Assembly: GCF_015832195.1 (NCBI RefSeq)
Contig: NC_052018.1
Coordinates: 59,457,666 to 59,521,665, forward strand
Length of the DNA stretch: 64,000 nucleotides
Direction: 5' to 3'
Source of the DNA: Motacilla alba alba
Taxonomy: Eukaryota; Chordata; Aves; Passeriformes; Motacillidae
Shown here: in pieces, positions 25,748 through 35,902 of the stretch
How the letters are laid out: every line of letters begins with the position of its first letter
Numbering within the stretch: position 1 is the first letter of the stretch
Made by a program: the position numbers and the translations under genes
Notes under the pieces: model-generated
The model's input: the letters and a program-made list of their open reading frames with translations, nothing else
Databases searched by the model: none
What the model was told of the DNA's origin: nothing

Positions 25748-25799
25748 ACTACTGTTATGCTGCTTAAACTTTTGTGACTTGTAATTCTTCATACAGAGT

Positions 25800-26640
25800 T
25801 GGTAGATTGTTCCATGGGTCAAAATCGAAGTCACAGGTGCCTTTGGCTGCACGCCAGGGTCTCGGAGCCCCCTGCCCGGGGCTTGAGCCATCCTGAGCAG
25901 TCAGAGGAACGTCCTGGATTCCGACAGGTTCTTAAGGCCATGCTGTTGGGGAGGATGGTTTTTAGGAGAGCCGGGAGTGGAGGCCGGTCAGCAGCTGAGG
26001 CCGAGCAGGGACTCTCCTGCCTCCAGATTTGTGCTGCAAAGCGCTTGGAGCAAGCGGGGCGGGGAGCCGCTGGCTCTTGACTGCGGCCAGACTGCCCTCG
26101 GGGGTACAAGTGAGGCGGGGTTAGGCGAGCAGCAGGGAAACAAGGGATGCCGAGCGCAGGGAAGGGAACAATATTTCGCAAAAAAAAAAAAAAAAAAAAA
26201 AAGGAAGAAAGGAGAGACGTGAGGACGGCCCGGGCTGCCCGAGGGAAGGCGCTTTCTTCCCCGCCCCGCCAGGTGGCGCCGTTGCGGCGCGGGAGCGGCG
26301 GGGCCTGCCGGGCCCTGAGGGGCTGCGGGGCCGGGCTGCTCTCCTGCCGGGAGATGCCGGGGCTCCGGCAGCCTGCTGGAAGCACCGGCCTGAACGATGA
26401 ATAACGGGACAGCCCGATGCGGGCCGCTGTTGGCGGCGCAAAGAGCTGAGCTCGCTGTGGGGGGCTGCAGGTCTGCCTCGACGGGGAGCTTGTAGGCTTT
26501 TGGGGCAGCAAGGGGAGGAAAAGACCTTCAGGACTGTAAGTGCAGCGCGAAAACGCAAAAACGTCTTTCACCATAATCTTTTTCCCTTTTAGAGCTGCCC
26601 TCAGCCATGCTGAGCTGCCGGTCTGCGGCTGGATGAGCGA
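25800..26640. promoter_or_regulatory. Orphan CpG island, possible promoter of an unannotated transcript
   Basis: GC content rises sharply here against AT-rich flanks, and CpG is frequent, especially at 26215-26460 (for example GGCGCCGTTGCGGCGCGGG). It lies 9.3 kb upstream of the SCAF8 start. No coding exon is recognisable on either strand. The long ORFs here (247 and 145 aa, minus strand) are low-complexity Pro/Ala/Ser/Arg frames that read through the A23 tract as poly-Phe, typical of open frames in GC-rich DNA. A non-coding RNA promoter, or an alternative first exon of SCAF8 or of a divergent neighbour, are all possible. Confidence 0.55.
26180..26202 (+). repeat. A23 homopolymer inside the orphan CpG island
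   Basis: A run of 23 A follows TTTCGC and is followed by GGAAGAAAGG. It is unusual in position, because it interrupts a GC-rich island. It may be a nucleosome-excluding element; I see no retroposed sequence before it. Confidence 0.85.
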
Positions 26641-29600
26641 GGCCAGGGTTAGAGTTGAAGTGTCTGCTCCTGATGGCTCATGACGCTTTGATCAAGCTCC
26701 ATAGAACAGTTTCTCCTTCATGAGGCTTTTGAACCAAAGTTTGTGTCATACTTCTTTACCAACCAAAGTTGTGAAGAGACTACAGGCTGTGTCCCCGAAA
26801 AGTCAGGAGCCAGGGGCTAGGGCATTTTCAGACATTTAAGCCGTGAAGTGCGACTCCTGGTGCAAATTTCCCTTTGGGGAATGCAGTCGTAAAGCATTCG
26901 GTGAACACCATCAGCATGCCAGAAAAACTGCAGCTCAGGGAAAGCTTTCATCAGAAGCAACTTTCTCAGTATCTTCTATTTGAAAGATACAAGAATAAAT
27001 CTTAGTATATCTTCTTATGTGGACTTTAACACAGTTAAACCAAGACAAGGTTGCATTTGAAAACTTTTTTATACTTGGGAAAAGTTAATACATTAATACT
27101 TCTTAGTTTTTTATGCTGTTTATCTACTACATGCATTTGACTTCTCTGTACCATCCCTACAGTGGTTTTATACTGGACATTCAAGAGACTGATATTTTTG
27201 CAGATTGCAGGTTAGTTTCTTCTCAGTTTAATTATACCTGAATAGATACATATGAAGCTCAATACTCAGTTTGGTCAAGGTTTTCTGGCCAGCTGGCCAG
27301 CACATACCATGTTTTGGGTTGCGTAAAAGGTTTTAATTTATATAATCTTGTTCTGTGAATTTTGCAAGCTAAGCATAAGACTGAGAAGTCTCACCTGGCT
27401 CATAACAGCAGCTGAGCTCTAGTCTGGAGAGATAAGCTTTACTATTTGCATTTTGTTCTGGGAGGGTTTTGGTGAGGTATGTTTTTAAAGCACTGTTGTT
27501 AACATCACTTTGCTGTTGAACTGGAAAGCTCCACGAACACATCCAAAGCTTGTCTCTCTGCTATGCCCTACTGTGCTTCTGAATGTCTCGTTTAGCATCT
27601 TTTGAGTTATTTGGAATTATTTGGAGCAATTTTTCGACTAATGCATTCATGTCAAGAGGAGATCTGATGATAATCAAATGTTCTTGGATGTTCATGGTCT
27701 TGTAGTGGCAAAACAGTCTTCCAATTGAGACACAGCATAGCAGTGTTAATTCTTAAGGCTTGCCCTTAAATGCAGTGACCACTGTAAAACACATCAGACT
27801 GGACAGGATGATTTCTGCCAGACCAGATGATTTGCTCTAAGAATCAACTATTCAGATCTTACAGCCACAAAGTCTTAAGAAAGGCAGTAAAGAATTTTTG
27901 AATACTTCATCCCATAACTTCTCACCAATGTAAGGTCTGTTATTGCTTGGTAAATTAAAAAATTATATTTTATACGCTGAGAGTCTTATTGTAAGTGCAT
28001 ATACAGTTTCTTAGTGTTTCCATCCTTGTAGCATTAATTTTTCGCCTGTATAACATAGTCCTATATGGAATTTAAAGGCTATATAGGCCACATACTTCTC
28101 ATTATCTTACATTTTGGCTACAAATGCCCTTAGGGAGTCCAAATTGGAAGCCTGAAAGTTGAAGGTGGGGTATCAGAAGTACATAGGGATATCAAGCATG
28201 GCAATGCAATACCTTGTTAGTAAAGGTATTCACTTAAAAAGGCTAGGTGGATTACAGTTTGTCCTGTAGCAAAGCTAAAGCAAACAGAGGCATTTGGACT
28301 GTACTGAGAAGCCCATACCAGTGTTCCTACAGAGGCAATAATGAACATTTTGCTCTCGATCCCCAGCAATTCCATTAGTTCAGGCACCAGCAACCACTGT
28401 GACAGTATGCTGTTCCAAATATTATTTTATGCATCCTTGGGTTTAATGCTCACAAGCAGGTGGTTGTCAGGGTTAACCAGGTGGCTGATTTCTGTATAGT
28501 TTCTGATCTGGCAAGCACAGTTTTAGGAAACTGTAGCTTCAAAAGTGTTAAAATTAAGTGTACTCAGGTGCTGAGCATTTCCCTCCCTGGATGGAGTTTA
28601 AAAATAATTTTTTGTTTGTTACTGTCTTGTGCTAGTTGTAGGCCAAGAAATAACTGAGTGTATGTCTGTGGACTCCTGAATCTTTTGGATAGGTGAAGGA
28701 TTAAGAGGTATTATTAACCACTAGGCTTTAGTGGACAAAGGATTCTGCCCACACAGGGGGTGTATTTCTTCCTGCCAAGCTCCATGTGTGCCGTGCTGTC
28801 ATCTGCTACACTGCAGATTCAGCTCACTCTCTTCTGCCTATGCTTTCAACATGGCTGACCTTCATACCCTGTGATTTTATTGTTATTTAATATCTTCTGT
28901 GCAATTTTATTTATTAAATGTTTATATTTTCTTTGTGAGCCTACACATGATAAGTGTCATTCTTGGAGGAAGTAGAAATGAATTTGCCATCATTCCTTTT
29001 ACTCACTTCTGGTCAATAATTCTTGCAGATGGTCCAACTAATGGCTTACCTAAACTAGTGAACATGTGCTCATGCCAAGCTTGAAGCATGCAGATAGTGC
29101 TGCCTAATAACATTCAAGAAGGACCATGTTTCCTCTTGTAGAATTTGAGCATTACACCCAAGAGATCACTTTTAAAAACTTGTTTTATCCTAACCATAAC
29201 CATCCTAACCTATACTAACCTATAACTGAATAGAGTAATTCTTTTCTTGGGCATCTGGAGAGAAATCTAATGGTTCATAGAAAAAGCTAACTACCAGGTC
29301 AGGAACATATACTATTACAAAATAGAGTTAATAGTGTAAATAGTAAATATTGTCATTATAGTATCTATTTTCAGTAAACACATTGAAATGGGAGCACACA
29401 AGCATTCAGAAAGCATAGTTATGGAAGTTTCTCCTGCAACAGTTGTAAGTAGGTAATGATTTTTTTTTTTCTGCCTGGGGTTTTCCTTATCACCCCAGGT
29501 AAGGTGGTGGCTATTTAAAATTCCTTGGACTTTAGTGCTGGCCCACACCTTGTGTGTGTATGTGCAACTATCTCTGTTCTGCTTGTTCCCATTTAAAATT

Positions 29601-32600
29601 TCCAGTGCAAAGCTTTCATTGACTGAGCTGTTCTTTTCTAAGTGATGAGCATGTTTTTAGAATGAAAACAGATTTTCTGCATAGTTTGTGCCATCATGGA
29701 CTTCTGGTGTCTCTCCTATTGCAGTGAAAATTGTTAATGAGCTGAGTCTCACTGTCCAAGATCTACCAGAAGAAAGTGTAAGGAAATTATTTAAGTTTTT
29801 TAACTGGAGTTATTCTTTGTTGAACTTGAAAGGATGATAGAAGAATTCCATTTCTTTAGACAAAAAAAAAGTGTCAATGATATGACTGCAATGAGGTCAT
29901 AACTTGACAGAAAAGAAGATCTGAAATGGGAAAGTCAGGCTTAGCAGCTGAGTGTGATGAAAGAACTGTGAATGTGATAGGGAGGCCTATTTCATCTCTG
30001 TGGAATATCTTTTTTTATTAGTAGTGGATTAGACATTGAAGACATTTAGGTTTAATCAGTATGAAATGGACCTTGGCCACACCTTCATTTCTGGGCTTCT
30101 GCAGACTGAGGCTTTGGTAGCTATCACAGTACAGGTGCATGCAGTGAGTCTGGACCAACCACTGCAGAAAAATATGTCCAGTTCCGTATATACCTGTGGC
30201 AAAGGCCTGTGCCTAGGAGATCTGCCTATGATTGTACTGTCTTTGTTGTGGTATTTTTTTAATTTAAAAAAAAGTGATCTGAAGCATTGGCTAAAATTTT
30301 GATTTCATGTCTTTGCAGATTTTTAATATAACAAATGTGATGTTCTAAATCTAAATTGTGGAGGTCAAAGAAAAGTAAAAAAGATTGAACCAAAATTGCT
30401 CATTTTCCTATGTTATTTGCTAGAGACAGTAAAGAGACATTGTGGAAATCATTCTTAGTGTATTGTGCTCAGTTTTGTTATGCTGATTTAGCAGGAAGGG
30501 AGAAATAACTCTGCTTTTGCAGTCTTATTGTTGCAAGTTGGAAATTTGAGCTGTATGGCAGGAGAGAAAAAGTAACAGTATGCAAAGGAATGGCCCAAAT
30601 TTCTGGTTCTGCCCTCATTGCTGTTAGTCTGTATGTAAAAAGCCAGCTGGTAAACACTTTTTTAAAAGTAAAATTGTTCTCAGTTGATCATCTCTAATGT
30701 TTTTCTTTAAAACATAACGTAGTTTTAATGTAGGTTTTTGACCCTACATTTGCTTGTTACTCTACAAGCAGTACTCCAAATAAGCAGACTTTTGCTGTTT
30801 ATAATGTCTGAAATTTATTAATGAATCATCCTTGATTTTTTCCTTGAAATAGCTAGGTATATTTTAGAAAGTTTTGGTTTTTTACTGAATTCATCAAGAA
30901 TTCTTTAGATTGAATTCTTGAAGGCAATTTCAGTATAAAAACATATATGTTTCATATCTACTGAAAAAAAATCTTTCCTAATTTCAGCTTCTCTTAAATA
31001 ATAAGTAGATATGTTTGTAGTTGGAATTTACTATAAAACATTTCTTTTGTCTTCTGTGATATTTGCAAGCTAAAATCACGTGGGTTTTCTATCCTTGTAC
31101 TTCTGCTGTTACATTAAAATGATGCAAGTATGCTACAATTGCTACTGTAAAACCATTGTTTGACCTTTACTTTAAAAGAATTGTCTTGTTAGGAGCAGAA
31201 CTAAATGTAACCATGCAGCTGTAGGAAACAATGGTTGTTCTACCTGGTAATTGTACACTACAATCAATAAACAGGATGCCACAGAGTTCAAGCTTCAGGA
31301 TTAGAACTCCACACAGAATAAGAAAACATTAGTAAACGCTTTCTGGCTAAGCTTATTACAAATGCCACGGTTGGTGTGACTTGTACTGCCAGCATGCTTT
31401 AGCATCAGGTTATCCAAACCTCCTATGGGCAAGTCTGAGAAATGTTACTTGAAGGTAATTTCCAAGACTTTGTTCTCCTTTCCTGATTAAAGCAGTTTGC
31501 TTTGAAATCAACAGAGACTTATAGAGTGAGCCTCCAAGAGAAGTAGCTGGCCTGTAAATTAAAGCTCCAAATGCTTTTTTCAATAAAGTTGTTTTGAGGT
31601 TGCTTCTGTGCTGTTGTGCTGAGAGAGTCTGACACCATCATGCTTGCATAAGTGCAAGGGTCAGTCAAGCTTGACCAGAAGGAACTGCATAGTAAACTAA
31701 CTGGAGCTCCAAACTGTCAGGCTATCATGAGTAACATGTGGTTACAAATGATCCAAAAGTTCTCTTTCAACCTCTGAAATTTTTAAAACTCAAGAAGGAG
31801 CTTGTTATGTGAACATATGTCTGTAACAAACTTAGGAAAAGATCAACATAAGATTTATTTCCATACTTTTGTTGTTACAGTTTAAACTTTTAAAATGGTT
31901 ACAGAGGTTAAGAGGACTGAAAATGCAAATAAAAGAGAAAGATGAGGAAGAGTTAGCGAAGAAGGACAGAGGGGAGAAATTAGTTCAATTTCAGTAAAAA
32001 ATGTAAGATAATCCTTGAAAATGCACTGAAAAGTTAAGTAGAAATGGGCAGAGGAAAAATAAGTAGAAATGGTGCATGGAGGATGACTTGTAGCTGTGCA
32101 TTCAAAAAAAATTGTGGAGTTAGTATGAGGAAAACTGAGTGACATTCTCTTACCTGAAGCTAAGTTACTAATAACAGATCTATTTTCCTCTGCTCTCTGT
32201 CAACTGGAACACCAGTTCTCCCTCCAGACACTTCCATGCAGTTTCCTCTGCTGAGAGGAGACAGAGAACTGCTTACTTGGATGACAGCTTTTTTAAGGGC
32301 ATTTGCCAGTATGACACTTGTTTGATCTATTCAGTCTCTATTTGGACTTGTCTGAAATAGGAAAAAAGCAAGCATACCTATTTTACCTTCTCTTATGGGG
32401 GAGGGGGTAAAGAACAGGAGACTAAAGATGTATTCAGTCCTGCTTTTCTTTCAGAATTGCAAACCTAGGTGTTTGCATCCACACAGGAAGTGTGTCCCAT
32501 CATCACAAATCCCACATATAATTCATTGACATGTTGGGAAGCAAGTGGGATTTCATCTGCAGAACTAATGGTTCTGGTATGAGTTTGATCAGTTGTGCAG

Positions 32601-33550
32601 AGCACTGGAACTGCAGGAAGCTGACGCTTACTCTGCTGTGCAGCACAATGAGAACTCCAGGAGGCTTTGGTATGTCAGGAGCGATACCAAGTCACTGAAC
32701 TAGAGAGCCTTGTGGGGCAAGGCCACCTTGCCCCAAAATAAGTTAGTGTTTCTGCGCTAACACTGTGCAGAAACAATGTTACATGTTTCAATGTTACATG
32801 ATTTGTATGTTTTCTTAGTTAGACCATGTAAATATAATGTATAATCTCAGATGTTTTACAGTATTCATTTTGTGGCCTATTTCTCATTCTTAGATGACAG
32901 CTGGCTCCTTTTGAGATCAGGGATGTAATGTGCTGCTTTTCTCCTTTCAACTGCTGGAATTAAAAAGGGCTGTTAAAAGGCTTTGCTACATCAACATTTT
33001 AAACGGTAAAAATACTTGTTTAAATGTTTATTACACACCTATAGAAAGCAAGCTTAAAATGTGTGTGGGGAGGGGGCAAAGAACCACTTAATTTCAAATT
33101 CAGGCTCTGCTTTTGAGGTCAAGGCTTTGTGCATGTATCTCTAAGTATAAATCCTACCCCTCCTTCTTTGGTTTCTCCTTTATTGGAATAACTTCTATGC
33201 TTCTGGAAAAAAATATTCCTGAAAAGCAACTGAGTGGGAGTTTGTGATCACTTTGAAGCCAATGTCAAAACTTTTTAAACAAAGTTTCTGCAGTGTGGAA
33301 TTCCATCCCTTTTGCTAGGGAAAACTAGGCTTGCTTCAATTTCACCTAAAAGGAAAGTTAGCAGATCCTGGAGGACTGTTTGTAACTGCAGTACTTCAGT
33401 AAGCTTTCCAGAGGAGTACAAGATAAATAGTTACAGCAGTTATTCTTGTAGTACAATGAGTACCCTGTAAAGCCTTCACAGTAACTTGAACAGAGTTGTC
33501 TCTTCATATTTTATTTACTCTTAATTCCCACAGGAAAAAATAAACCCAAA
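26641..33550. other. Intergenic, no gene recognised
   Basis: AT-rich unique DNA between the orphan CpG island and the C/A tract. Apart from the hairpin cluster at 32713-32800 I see no repeat or exon. ORFs are below 90 codons and without features. Confidence 0.55.
32713..32800. repeat. Cluster of two hairpins and a 12-bp direct repeat
   Basis: Hairpin A has arms TGGGGCAAGG (32713-32722) and CCTTGCCCCA (32726-32735) with a 3-base loop. Hairpin B has arms TGTTTCTGC (32747-32755) and GCAGAAACA (32767-32775) with an 11-base loop. The 12-mer CAATGTTACATG then occurs twice, at 32774-32785 and 32789-32800. All three lie within 88 bp of otherwise ordinary unique sequence. Confidence 0.85.
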
Positions 33551-33605
33551 CAACAAACAAACAAACAAACAACCCCCCCCCCCCCCCAAAAAAAAAAAAA
33601 AAAAA
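33551..33605 (+). repeat. (CAAA)n, C15 and A18 composite low-complexity tract
   Basis: A CAAA run leads into 15 consecutive C (33573-33587) and then 18 A (33588-33605). A further A/C-rich stretch continues to about 33665. It lies 110 bp before the antisense CR1 tail. Length is likely to vary between individuals and assemblies. Confidence 0.9.
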
Positions 33606-33774
33606 CCCAGAGAAACAACCAAACCCCCAAGCAAATTAAAAAAGCCCCAAGCAAAACAAAACCTGAAAGAGAAACAGAGGCCTTGTCCCTCCTGGTAAAC
33701 CTAGTGTACTTCTGAATCATCTGTCAAGAGGGACTGCCAGAAGGTTGCACTGAACTCTGCAGTTCGTAGAGTAT

Positions 33775-34055
33775 CAGTGTCACTCAGATTAGAAGGGACC
33801 TGGGAACTTGTCTAGAACAGTCTCTGGCTCAAAGCAGGGTCAGGCTGTGACCTCTGAGTAGCTTGCTGAGGTCCTTATCCCAAGGAACTTCATACAGGGC
33901 TAGAGACTGCACAGCCTGTCTGGAACACCTACTCTACTGCTTGGCCATCTTCACAACCAGAAAGGTTTTTCTTGGGTTGTGTCAGAACCTTCCCTGCTTT
34001 AAGTGAAAACTACTACCTCTTGACCTCCTGCTGTGTAGGAGGTCTGCAAAGAACT
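33775..34055 (-). mobile_element. CR1 LINE 3' tail, antisense orientation, diverged
   Basis: Read on the + strand the segment gives the complement of a CR1 3' end: AGATTAGAAGGGACCTGGG, GGCTCAAAGCAGGGTCAGGC, CAGCCTGTCTGGAACACCTA, CAGAAAGGTTTTTCTTGGGT and CTACTACCTCTTGACCTCCT. These follow, in order, the landmarks of the CR1 tail (target-end motif, CTGCTCAAAGCAGG block, CCTGTTCCAG block, AAGTTTTTCTT block). Divergence is high, so this is an old copy. Confidence 0.75.
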
Positions 34056-35061
34056 TTATTCAGTTGTTTAAAAATAATCAAAAGTCATTGAGCCTTAGTC
34101 AGTCATTTTACTTTGCAGGCATTGGGGTCCTTCCTACTCCATCTGGGTTTTCTTTCAGTCTGAACAGACTGAGTCCTCTCATCCTAGCAGGGTATTTGCC
34201 CTTGTTTCCTGACCCTCATGGGGGCCTGATACTGCAACAAGGGTGGTTGCTAGAGATGGGCTTTTTCTTTACGTAAGACTATTGGGGGGGGGGGGGTAAG
34301 ATGGGAGGAACTTTCAATTCCTTTTATAAAAAGACTTAGTAATTTCTCTTGTTCCTGTAAGAATGGAGCTGTAGGATTCCAGATCTGCCTCCAGTGTTGG
34401 GTTTATCTTAATTTAATTTACCTTGTTTGTGGGATCAAGCTCGCTTCAGTTTGAAGTCCCTGACTCAGGCCTGAAGAGGGACTTTCACTGTCCATGAAGG
34501 GCCTTTATGGCTCTGGTCTGAGGGACACTTGAGACCGTCAAGGCACAGTCTATCTAGAGCCAGACCTAGAGCTGTGACTGGAAATAATGGAATGCAACTC
34601 AGATGGGAACTGTCCTATCTCTGCTGTGTCAGTAGAGTTGAAAGGACATAACCAAGCAGGGAAAAGCAGCAACTAAAGACAAACCTAAGTTTTCATCTCC
34701 AGTGTTTCTGAGACCCTTGAGGGTCTTCCTGGCAAAGGTGAGTCATACGGTGGTTTTGTGTTTGAGGGAACAAAAATCTATACCCTGGAAGTAAGTCCTC
34801 CTTTTTGACAGAGCTGCTCCTACTGGAATTTCTCGGCTAAGGAAGGTGTTTGTGCTTCAGGGAGAGAGGCAGGTGCTCTGCCGGTCTGGCATGGTGCTGG
34901 GGCCATGGGGAAATGCGCCCTATCCGAAACTTAACCTGACAAGATGCCCTGGGTAATCAAACAGAAATGCCTTAACGCCCCGTGGTGGGTTCGGAGACTT
35001 TTTGGTGCGGAATTGTTGAGTTGTAATATTCATGCAGTAAGTGAACTGAGGCTTGCGACTG
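34056..35061. other. SCAF8 upstream flank
   Basis: Unique sequence between the antisense CR1 tail and the promoter, with the G13 run. No exon is recognisable. It probably holds distal promoter sequence. Confidence 0.5.
34284..34296 (+). repeat. G13 homopolymer
   Basis: Thirteen G between ACTATT and TAAGATGG, 850 bp before the SCAF8 island. It is another quadruplex-capable run. Confidence 0.8.
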
Positions 35062-35069
35062 ATTTGCAT
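35062..35069 (+). promoter_or_regulatory. Octamer motif upstream of the SCAF8 CpG island
   Basis: A perfect ATTTGCAT octamer, the classical binding site of POU/Oct proteins, sits about 80 bp before the GC-rich core. A perfect 8-mer is expected by chance every few tens of kilobases, so position is the only support for function. Confidence 0.3.
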
Positions 35070-35530
35070 TACGATTGTCTGGGTTTTCTCCTTTCCTCTT
35101 GATAAATAGTAACGATTGCCCTCCTACGCCTTGCTGATTCTTTTTCCCGTTGCCTCTTTTCCAGCCCGCATGCCGTTCCCAGTTTCGCCGGCGGGCCTTG
35201 CTGCGGAAAGAGGGAAGCTCAGCGGCCCGGCCGTGAGGACGCAAACGGTTCGGGGATCCGGAAGCGGCGAAAAGAGTGGCTCAAGAACTCCTGGGTTTGC
35301 CCCCCGGTGACGAAACGCGGCGGCATTTAACACCTCGCTCCCGTAACCCTTTCCTTCCCGCCCGCTCCAGGAGGCGGACGAGAGGGAGGAGAGCGAGCGG
35401 GGCGGGCGCGGCGCCATCCCAGCAGCGCCCGTGCGGCGCGGCGCGGGCGGCGCTGCGGGCGTTGCCCGGCAGGGGGCGCTGTAGCCGCCTGCGCCGCTCC
35501 GGCGCTGCGCTGCCGGGAGCCCCCGCGTGT

Positions 35531-35544
35531 CCGCCATATTGGCG
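35531..35544 (+). promoter_or_regulatory. YY1-type site in the SCAF8 promoter
   Basis: The stretch CCGCCATATTGGCG contains CCGCCAT, the reverse complement of the ATGGCGG core bound by YY1. Such sites are common just downstream of start sites in TATA-less CpG promoters. Its place about 340 bp before the main ATG suggests the transcription start is near, but this is inferred from general promoter architecture. Confidence 0.4.
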
Positions 35545-35733
35545 CCCGCGCCGCAGCCGCCGCGCGTTGTTCCTCCATCTCCTGCCGGCTCGGCCGCCCG
35601 TAGCCGAGCGCGGGAGGGAGGGAAGGAGAGAGGGAAGGGAACGCCGGCGCCGCGGGGCGGGAAGCGGGGCGAGGAGGAGACGGAAACGAGCGGGGCCCGC
35701 GTCCCCCCGCGCCCGCCCCCTGCGCCACCCGCC

Positions 35734-35760
35734 ATGGAGAGGAGGCCGGGCGGCCCCTGA
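35734..35760 (+). CDS. Upstream ORF in the probable SCAF8 5' UTR (8 codons and stop)
   Basis: An ATG at 35734 in the context GCCATGG (G at -3 and G at +4) opens an 8-codon frame, MERRPGGP, that stops at TGA 35758-35760. The stop is 112 bp before the main ATG. If transcription starts upstream of it, scanning ribosomes should meet this start first, so it would tend to lower or regulate SCAF8 translation by reinitiation. Whether it is in the mature 5' UTR is inferred from position only. Confidence 0.4.
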   Translation: MERRPGGP

Positions 35761-35872
35761 GCGAGGAGCGCACGCACGCACGGACCGAGACTTGCCCCCG
35801 CCCGGCCCGGCCCGGCCCGGCCCGGCCGCCATCAGCGGAGAGAAGCCGCCCGGCTCCCGCCTCCGCCGCGAC

Positions 35873-35902
35873 ATGGAGGCTGTGAAAGCCTTTAACAGCG
35901 AG
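35873..35902 (+). CDS. SCAF8: SCAF8 coding exon 1 (residues 1-10)
   Basis: The exon contributes [10 protein letters not shown] and ends at GAG followed by the donor GTGTGT. The start ATG has G at -3 and G at +4, a good Kozak context, and lies inside the CpG island as expected for a first coding exon. It is too short to be found as an ORF. I place it because it joins in phase 0 with the exon at 55448 to give the known N-terminus of the family. From memory the mammalian protein has Thr at position 6 where this one has Ala. The first turn of helix 1 of the CID is encoded here. Confidence 0.95.

Noticed and set aside
25831..26574. 247- and 145-codon minus-strand ORFs in the orphan CpG island
   Set aside because: GC-driven open frames that read the A23 tract as poly-Phe. 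No recognised family and no similarity to CNKSR3.
35534..35542. CArG-like box CCATATTGG in the SCAF8 promoter
   Set aside because: Only five A/T bases lie between CC and GG, whereas an SRF site needs six. The YY1 reading fits better.
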